12,029 nucleotides of DNA from Pseudomonadota bacterium (GTDB lineage: Bacteria; Pseudomonadota; Alphaproteobacteria; RF32; CAG-239), in assembly GCA_021617435.1 (NCBI GenBank), contig JAJWCP010000040.1:1-12029 (forward strand), given 5' to 3'. The notes beneath the pieces were generated by a model that saw only the letters and a list, made by a program, of their open reading frames with translations, made no database searches and had not been told where the DNA came from. Numbering within the stretch: the stretch's first letter is position 1; the number at the start of each line of letters is the position of its first letter. Position numbers and translations under genes: made by a program. Below, in pieces: positions 7,444-12,029 of this stretch.

Positions 7444-8091
7444 ATGAGTTTTACCGTAATTTTTATTTTATGCGCCGTGGGCGGATATTTGCTCGGTTCA
7501 ATTCCATTCGGTTTGGTTTTAACCCGCTTGGCCGGATACGGCGATATTCGCAAAATCGGTTCAGGCAACATCGGCGCCACCAATGTGCTGCGCACCGGCA
7601 ACAAAACTCTGGCTCTTCTTACCGTTATTTTAGACGCATTTAAAGCCGGTTTCGCCGCCTATTTGGCGGAAAAGTTGGTTCCGAATGAATTTTGCTTTAT
7701 ATTCGGCATGCCGGCTTCAACCGCAGTCTTAGCCGCTATGCTTGCCGGCTTGTGCGGAATTATCGGGCACATGTTTCCGGTTTGGTTAAAATTTAAGGGC
7801 GGCAAAGGCGTTTCATCAGCGTTTGGCTTATTGCTCATAATACATTGGCAGCTTGCTTTATCCGCGTTAGGCATTTGGCTTACCATGGCGATTATATTCC
7901 GCTATTCTTCACTTTCAGCTTTAACCGCCGCGCTTGCGGTTCCGTTTATTGCCTTTTTTACCCTACCGCAAATTTACACCGTATTTTGCATTGTTATTGT
8001 GGTAATGGTAATTTTGAAGCATCATACCAACATTGTTCGTTTGCTTAAAGGCGAGGAAAGCAAAATTTCATTTAAAAAAGCAAAGAAGTAG
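7444..8091 (+). CDS. plsY: Acyl-phosphate:glycerol-3-phosphate acyltransferase PlsY
   Basis: PlsY transfers an acyl group from acyl-phosphate to position 1 of glycerol-3-phosphate, the first committed step of phospholipid synthesis, at the inner membrane. The 215-residue protein has about five to seven hydrophobic helices and the three family motifs facing the cytoplasm: GSGNIGATNVLR (39-50), KFKGGKGV (116-123, preceded by HMFPVW) and HTNIVRLLKGEE (194-205). Length is typical. The ATG has a strong AGGAG (7433-7437) at six-base spacing. It heads a plus-strand cluster with dprA and topA, an arrangement common in Alphaproteobacteria. PlsX, which makes the acyl-phosphate donor, is not in the window. 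The downstream product feeds the CdsA reaction encoded on the opposite strand. Confidence 0.97.
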   Translation: MSFTVIFILCAVGGYLLGSIPFGLVLTRLAGYGDIRKIGSGNIGATNVLRTGNKTLALLTVILDAFKAGFAAYLAEKLVPNEFCFIFGMPASTAVLAAMLAGLCGIIGHMFPVWLKFKGGKGVSSAFGLLLIIHWQLALSALGIWLTMAIIFRYSSLSALTAALAVPFIAFFTLPQIYTVFCIVIVVMVILKHHTNIVRLLKGEESKISFKKAKK

Positions 8092-8097
8092 CGCATC

Positions 8098-9243
8098 GTG
8101 AAACAGCAAGAGCTTATTGATTGGATTCAACTTATAAATTCTGACGGTATTGGGCCGGTCAGTTTTTACAAGCTCTTGAACAAACACGGCTCTGCCGCGG
8201 AGGCTCTGAAATATTTATCCGAAAAACAACTTTTATACCCGCGAAAAGACGCGGAGTATGTGTTGAAAAAGGCTCAACAGCTGAAGGTTGCGATTATTGC
8301 CCGCACAGATGAGCTTTATCCGCAAAACATTGCCGAGCTTAATGATGCTCCGCCGATTTTGTTTGTTAAAGGGCGTACGGATATTTTGAATTATCCGTTT
8401 ACGGTTTCTATTGTAGGCTCGCGCAATGCCACGGTAAACGGGCGCAAAATTGCATCTAAAATTGCCTATGACTTAACTCAAAATGATGTGATTGTGACCT
8501 CGGGTATGGCGCGGGGCATTGATACCGCCGCCCACAAAGGAGCGCTTTATGCCAAAGAGCAACAAGGCGCGACCATTGCCGTTTTGGGCACAGGCGTTGA
8601 CGTTCCGTACCCTGCCGAAAATAATGCTTTGTATGAACAAATTTGCGAACAAGGAGCCGTAATTTCAGAATTTGTACTCGGCACCACGCCGCAAGCCGCC
8701 AACTTTCCGCGACGGAATCGTTTGGTTTCAGCCATAGGAGTTGGAACTTTGGTGGTTGAAGCCTCATTAAATTCGGGTTCGCTAATCACCGCTCGCACCG
8801 CGCTTGAACAGGGTAAAGATATTTTTGCCGTTCCGGGCTCGCCGCTTGACGGACGCTCAGCCGGCGCCAACAAGCTTATCCGCGAAGGCGCAATTTTAAC
8901 CGAATCGGCCGATGACATTTTGCAAACTTTGACTTTTACGCAAAATCAGCAAATTAAAAATTACACTTTACATAGCGCAAAGGTAAAGCCTCTTGACAAA
9001 CCGCAAAAAAATGACAATATTTGCGCTCAAACCGACACGGCGGAAACAAAAAGCAATGCAGAAGCATTAACCGCGCTGATACCGCCGGAAGGAATCGGCA
9101 TTGACGAACTTATCCGCACCGGTGGCGGCAACGCCGAACAAACCATGATGATGATTACAGAACTGGAACTTGAAGGTGTGATTGAACGCATAAACGGTAG
9201 CACCTTAGCTTTGAAAAACAGAAAAAACAGGAAAAACCGATGA
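8098..9243 (+). CDS. dprA: DNA-processing protein DprA (Smf family)
   Basis: DprA binds incoming single-stranded DNA and loads RecA during natural transformation; it is also widespread in bacteria not known to be transformable. The 381-residue protein has an N-terminal helical region (about 5-45, with DGIGPVSFYKLL) and a Rossmann-type core at about 65-290. Core motifs are VGSRNA (106-111), SGMARGID (135-142), AVLGTGVDVPYP, NFPRRNR (202-208), GSLITA (227-232) and FAVPGSP. A C-terminal winged-helix domain spans about 312-362 (IGIDELIRTGGGNAEQ, ELELEGVIERI). The GTG start lies 6 bp after the plsY stop and in the same frame, separated by TAG and two codons; only a weak AAGAAG precedes it, suggesting translational coupling. 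The tail is three KNR repeats. The TGA stop overlaps the topA ATG. No other competence genes are present. Confidence 0.96.
   Translation: MKQQELIDWIQLINSDGIGPVSFYKLLNKHGSAAEALKYLSEKQLLYPRKDAEYVLKKAQQLKVAIIARTDELYPQNIAELNDAPPILFVKGRTDILNYPFTVSIVGSRNATVNGRKIASKIAYDLTQNDVIVTSGMARGIDTAAHKGALYAKEQQGATIAVLGTGVDVPYPAENNALYEQICEQGAVISEFVLGTTPQAANFPRRNRLVSAIGVGTLVVEASLNSGSLITARTALEQGKDIFAVPGSPLDGRSAGANKLIREGAILTESADDILQTLTFTQNQQIKNYTLHSAKVKPLDKPQKNDNICAQTDTAETKSNAEALTALIPPEGIGIDELIRTGGGNAEQTMMMITELELEGVIERINGSTLALKNRKNRKNR
9214..9240 (+). repeat. Three tandem 9-bp units at the dprA 3' end, overlapping the topA ribosome-binding site
   Basis: Three in-frame copies of a 9-base unit, AAAAACAGA, AAAAACAGG and AAAAACCGA, encode the last nine residues of DprA as three Lys-Asn-Arg triplets. 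The second copy supplies the AGGA that serves as the topA Shine-Dalgarno, seven bases before its ATG. Copy-number change would alter the DprA tail without shifting its frame. Confidence 0.75.
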
Positions 9244-11696
9244 AATTAGTGATAGTAGAATCTCCGGCAAAGGCCAAAACCATTAACAAATATTTAGGTG
9301 CAGATTACAAAGTGCTGGCCAGTTTCGGTCATATTCGCGATTTGCCAAGCAAAGACGGCTCGGTTAATCCGGAACATAATTTTGATATGACATGGGAATT
9401 AAGCCCCGGCGGCAAAAAACGACTTAATGATATTATTGCGGCATTAAAAGACTGCGATACCGTTATTCTCGCATCCGACCCTGATAGAGAAGGAGAAGCT
9501 ATTGCATGGCATATTTTGGAAGAACTTACAGCACGCAAAAAAATTGCCGGTAAAAAAATTGAGCGCGTTGTTTTTCATGAAATTACTAAATCAGCCGTTA
9601 CGGAGGCTATCAAAAATCCGCGTTCCATTGACGATAATTTGGTTTCAGCTTACATGGCGCGCCGTGCGCTTGATTATTTGGTGGGATTTACCTTATCGCC
9701 GGTGTTGTGGCGCAAGCTTCCGGGGTCAAAATCCGCCGGAAGAGTGCAGTCGGTTGCGCTGCGCTTAATCTGCGACCGCGAAAATGAAATTGAAAAATTT
9801 AAACCGGAAGAATACTGGACGGTTGACGTTGATTTACAAACTTCCGAAAAAGCTTTAATCCCCTCGCATCTGATTAATCTGGACGGCAAAAAGCTTGAAA
9901 AATTTGACTTAAACACAGAAAAAAAAGCGCTTGCCGCGCAAGCTAAAATTGAGGCGCAAAACTTTACGGTTTGCAATGTGGAACGCAAAAAAGCCAATCG
10001 CTATCCGGCGCCGCCGTTCACCACCTCAACCTTGCAGCAGGAAGCTGCCCGCAAGCTTCGTTTTTCAGCTAAAAAAACCATGCAGGTGGCGCAAAAACTT
10101 TATGAAGACGGTTTTATCACTTATATGCGTACCGATGCGGTTAATCTTTCCAAAGAGGCAATTGCCGCCTGCCGTGACGCTATTTTAAAATATTTCGGCG
10201 ACGCTTATTTACCCAAAGTTGCCAAAGAATACAAAACCAAGTCAAAAAATGCGCAAGAAGCGCACGAGGCAATCCGTCCGTCCGATGTAATGAACACTCC
10301 GAAAAAAATGGAAATCAAATTAGACGCCGACGCGCACAAATTATATGAGCTGATTTGGAAACGCACGGTTGCCTGCCAAATGAATCCGGCAGTGCTTGAC
10401 CGCGTCACCATTGATTCGGAATCGGCCGATAAACAAATTTTGCTCCGCGCCAACGGACAAGTTATTGCTTTTGACGGCTTTTTGAAATTATACCAAGAAA
10501 GCAAAGATGATTCTGATGACGATGACGACAATCAGCTGCTGCCGAACGTTGAAAACGGACAAGCTGTTGACAAAGGTGATATTAAACCCGAACAGCACTT
10601 TACAACGCCGCCGCCGCGCTTTACCGAAGCCAGCTTGGTTAAAAAGCTTGAAGAACTCGGAATCGGGCGTCCGTCAACTTACGCCACGATTATTGCGGTT
10701 TTGCAAGAGCGCAAGTATGTTCGGGTTGAAAAGTTGCGTTTTATACCGGAAGACCGCGGGCGAATCGTTACCGTGTTTTTGGAAAACTACTTCAAAAAAT
10801 ATGTTGAATATGACTTTACCGCGCAGTTGGAAGAATTTTTAGATGACGTTTCCGCCGGCACAATGGATTGGAAAAAGCTGCTTGCCGGTTTTTGGGCTAA
10901 GTTTATTAAAAACGTTGACGCCGTTCAGCCTTTGCAGGTTAAAGACGTTATTAATAAAATTGATGAGGTTTTGGCTTATCACCTGTTTCCGGCTAAAGCC
11001 GACGGCTCCGATTCGCGCTTGTGTCCGGAATGCGGCAAAGGTCATTTAAGCGTTAAACTCGGCAAATTCGGCGCCTTTTTAGGGTGTTCAAATTATCCGG
11101 AATGCAAATATACCAAGCCTTTGACCGACATTAAAGATGAAGAAACGCAATCAGCGGAAGCACCAAAACCCGAAAGACCGGAAGACAAGCTTTTAGGCGA
11201 ATATAAAACCCTGAACGTTTATCTTAAAAAAGGCCCCTACGGCTGGTATGTGCAATGGGGTGAAGATGCCACCGCCACTACCGAAAAGCCCAAGCGCGCC
11301 TCATTGCCGAAAAATATTAAACCGGAAGAGCTGACTTTTGAACAGGCGGTAACCTTAATCAGCCTGCCGAAAGATTTGGGCAACGGCATTGAAGTGAATG
11401 TCGGCAAATTCGGCCCTTATATTAAGCAGGGAACAAAATCGCGTTCATTAACCGGCAATGACAACATTTTTAACATTACCGCCGAACGCGCCGCCGCTAT
11501 TTTGCAAGGCGTTGCCGCCAAGCCGGAAGCCAAAGTTTTAGGCAAAAATAAAGACGGCAATGACATTTTGCTCGCAAACGGCAGGTACGGACCGTATATT
11601 AAGTGCGGCAAAACCAATTACGCATTGCCGAAAGAATTGCACGGCAAAGAAATTTCATTGGAAGACGCGCTCAAAATTATGGCGGCTAAAAAATAA
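9240..11696 (+). CDS. topA: DNA topoisomerase I (type IA)
   Basis: TopA relaxes negative supercoils through a transient 5'-phosphotyrosine break. The 818-residue protein starts with a TOPRIM domain: VIVESPAKA with Glu7, and DPDREGE at 80-86 giving the metal-binding acids Asp80, Asp82 and Glu84. The catalytic Tyr295 lies in ITYMRTD, with Arg297 beside it. HEAIRPSD and GIGRPSTYATI follow in the gate domains. An acidic run (423-430, D-D-S then five D) lies before the LLPNVENGQ segment, a familiar feature in alphaproteobacterial enzymes. One four-Cys zinc ribbon is present (Cys595, 598, 616, 622), unlike the three in E. coli. Three Gly/aromatic repeats without a Cys quartet follow: GPYGWYVQWG (665), GKFGPYIKQG (722) and GRYGPYIKCG (782 region). 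The ATG overlaps the dprA stop (ATGA). A hairpin follows the stop. Confidence 0.98.
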   Translation: MKLVIVESPAKAKTINKYLGADYKVLASFGHIRDLPSKDGSVNPEHNFDMTWELSPGGKKRLNDIIAALKDCDTVILASDPDREGEAIAWHILEELTARKKIAGKKIERVVFHEITKSAVTEAIKNPRSIDDNLVSAYMARRALDYLVGFTLSPVLWRKLPGSKSAGRVQSVALRLICDRENEIEKFKPEEYWTVDVDLQTSEKALIPSHLINLDGKKLEKFDLNTEKKALAAQAKIEAQNFTVCNVERKKANRYPAPPFTTSTLQQEAARKLRFSAKKTMQVAQKLYEDGFITYMRTDAVNLSKEAIAACRDAILKYFGDAYLPKVAKEYKTKSKNAQEAHEAIRPSDVMNTPKKMEIKLDADAHKLYELIWKRTVACQMNPAVLDRVTIDSESADKQILLRANGQVIAFDGFLKLYQESKDDSDDDDDNQLLPNVENGQAVDKGDIKPEQHFTTPPPRFTEASLVKKLEELGIGRPSTYATIIAVLQERKYVRVEKLRFIPEDRGRIVTVFLENYFKKYVEYDFTAQLEEFLDDVSAGTMDWKKLLAGFWAKFIKNVDAVQPLQVKDVINKIDEVLAYHLFPAKADGSDSRLCPECGKGHLSVKLGKFGAFLGCSNYPECKYTKPLTDIKDEETQSAEAPKPERPEDKLLGEYKTLNVYLKKGPYGWYVQWGEDATATTEKPKRASLPKNIKPEELTFEQAVTLISLPKDLGNGIEVNVGKFGPYIKQGTKSRSLTGNDNIFNITAERAAAILQGVAAKPEAKVLGKNKDGNDILLANGRYGPYIKCGKTNYALPKELHGKEISLEDALKIMAAKK

Positions 11697-11702
11697 ATGT
11701 TA

Positions 11703-11729
11703 CAATCCCTGTTTTTTAAGCAGGGATTG
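11703..11729 (+). terminator. Perfect 9-bp stem hairpin after topA, terminator-like but without a T-tract
   Basis: CAATCCCTG (11703-11711) pairs perfectly with CAGGGATTG (11721-11729) around the nine-base loop TTTTTTAAG. It begins six bases after the topA stop, where an intrinsic terminator would be expected. The bases after the stem on the plus strand are CTTGTAAG, so the usual T-run is missing; the only T-run is in the loop. Read on the minus strand, the stem is followed by a T-rich stretch with interruptions. It may be a weak terminator, an mRNA 3'-end stabiliser, or a regulator of the ORF starting 20 bases downstream. Confidence 0.55.
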
Positions 11730-11748
11730 CTTGTAAGTGAGGAAAAAA

Positions 11749-12029
11749 ATGGAAAAAGATAAAAATGAAGAATTAGATTACAGTGACCCTGTTACTTTAG
11801 CTAAAGTTGACACTGCCATTGAAATTATGGCAGCGAGAATCGGCATTTGTATGCAGCGTATATTTGCTGAAGAAGAAAAGCCGGAAGCCGAACAAAATCA
11901 AGAACTGCTCTCCCGCCTTAACAAAGAAATGGTTATTTTATACGCCGAAAGAGATCGTATGTACGGCGGCGATAAAAAAGTGCATGATAAAATTTTAAAT
12001 CAATACTCAAAAGAGGTTAAGGATTATTA
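11749..12029 (+). CDS. Hypothetical charged, helix-rich protein (runs off the right edge)
   Basis: I do not recognise this protein. Ninety-three codons are open from the ATG at 11749 to the window end, without a stop. The ATG is preceded by GAGGA (11739-11743) at five-base spacing, a good ribosome-binding site, and codon choice resembles the neighbouring genes, so I judge it real. The visible part is soluble and rich in Glu, Lys and Asp, with no signal peptide or membrane segment. It looks almost entirely helical: an amphipathic stretch at about 15-43 (ending MQRIFAEEE), an acidic Glu/Gln-rich linker, a second helix LLSRLNKEMVILYAERDRM and a short YGGDKK turn leading to a third helix. That pattern would suit a small helical-hairpin or coiled-coil protein. 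It may be separate from the topA unit, given the hairpin between them. Function and full length are unknown. Confidence 0.7.
   Translation, partial: MEKDKNEELDYSDPVTLAKVDTAIEIMAARIGICMQRIFAEEEKPEAEQNQELLSRLNKEMVILYAERDRMYGGDKKVHDKILNQYSKEVKDY

Noticed and set aside
8547..8918. Minus-strand 123-codon open frame opposite dprA
   Set aside because: Antisense to the conserved Rossmann core of dprA; its composition is explained by the coding strand.
10507..10533. Asp-rich run in TopA as a possible insertion or repeat expansion
   Set aside because: A short acidic insertion at this place is common in alphaproteobacterial TopA, and the flanking conserved segments are intact.

Overview
The window looks like a core-genome segment of a Gram-negative bacterium, most likely an alphaproteobacterium with a fairly AT-leaning genome. 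The evidence is outer-membrane and lipid A genes (bamA, lpxD), the gene order pyrH-frr-uppS-cdsA-rseP-bamA-lpxD, the neighbouring block plsY-dprA-topA that is typical of Alphaproteobacteria, and a TopA with a short acidic insertion, one zinc ribbon and Cys-poor C-terminal glycine/aromatic repeats. The low GC bias and the lack of dxr at its usual place hint at an uncultured or host-associated lineage, but that is inference.

Positions 1-7275 are one tightly packed minus-strand operon, read right to left: pyrH (UMP kinase), frr (ribosome recycling factor), uppS (undecaprenyl diphosphate synthase), cdsA (CDP-diacylglycerol synthase), rseP (site-2 protease), bamA (outer-membrane protein insertase) and lpxD (lipid A acyltransferase, cut by the left edge just before its C-terminus). 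Gaps are 6-18 bp, and uppS/cdsA overlap by 14 bp. The operon joins nucleotide supply and ribosome turnover to envelope construction: lipid carrier, phospholipid, membrane proteolysis, outer-membrane protein assembly and lipid A.

Positions 7276-7443 are an AT-rich divergent intergenic region holding a plausible promoter for the plus-strand genes. Positions 7444-11696 are a plus-strand cluster: plsY (acyl-phosphate glycerol-3-phosphate acyltransferase), dprA (ssDNA-binding RecA loader) and topA (DNA topoisomerase I), with a 6 bp gap and then a 4 bp ATGA overlap. A perfect 9 bp hairpin follows topA (11703-11729). A short, highly charged ORF of unknown function then begins at 11749 and runs off the right edge.

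I found no RNA genes, CRISPR array, transposon, phage gene or exotic gene system. This is mostly ordinary housekeeping DNA. The points of interest are small: dxr missing between cdsA and rseP, pyrH leading the operon without rpsB-tsf, a BamA ending in Leu rather than an aromatic residue, a tandem repeat that forms both the DprA tail and the topA ribosome-binding site, the hairpin lacking a T-tract, and the unrecognised last ORF.
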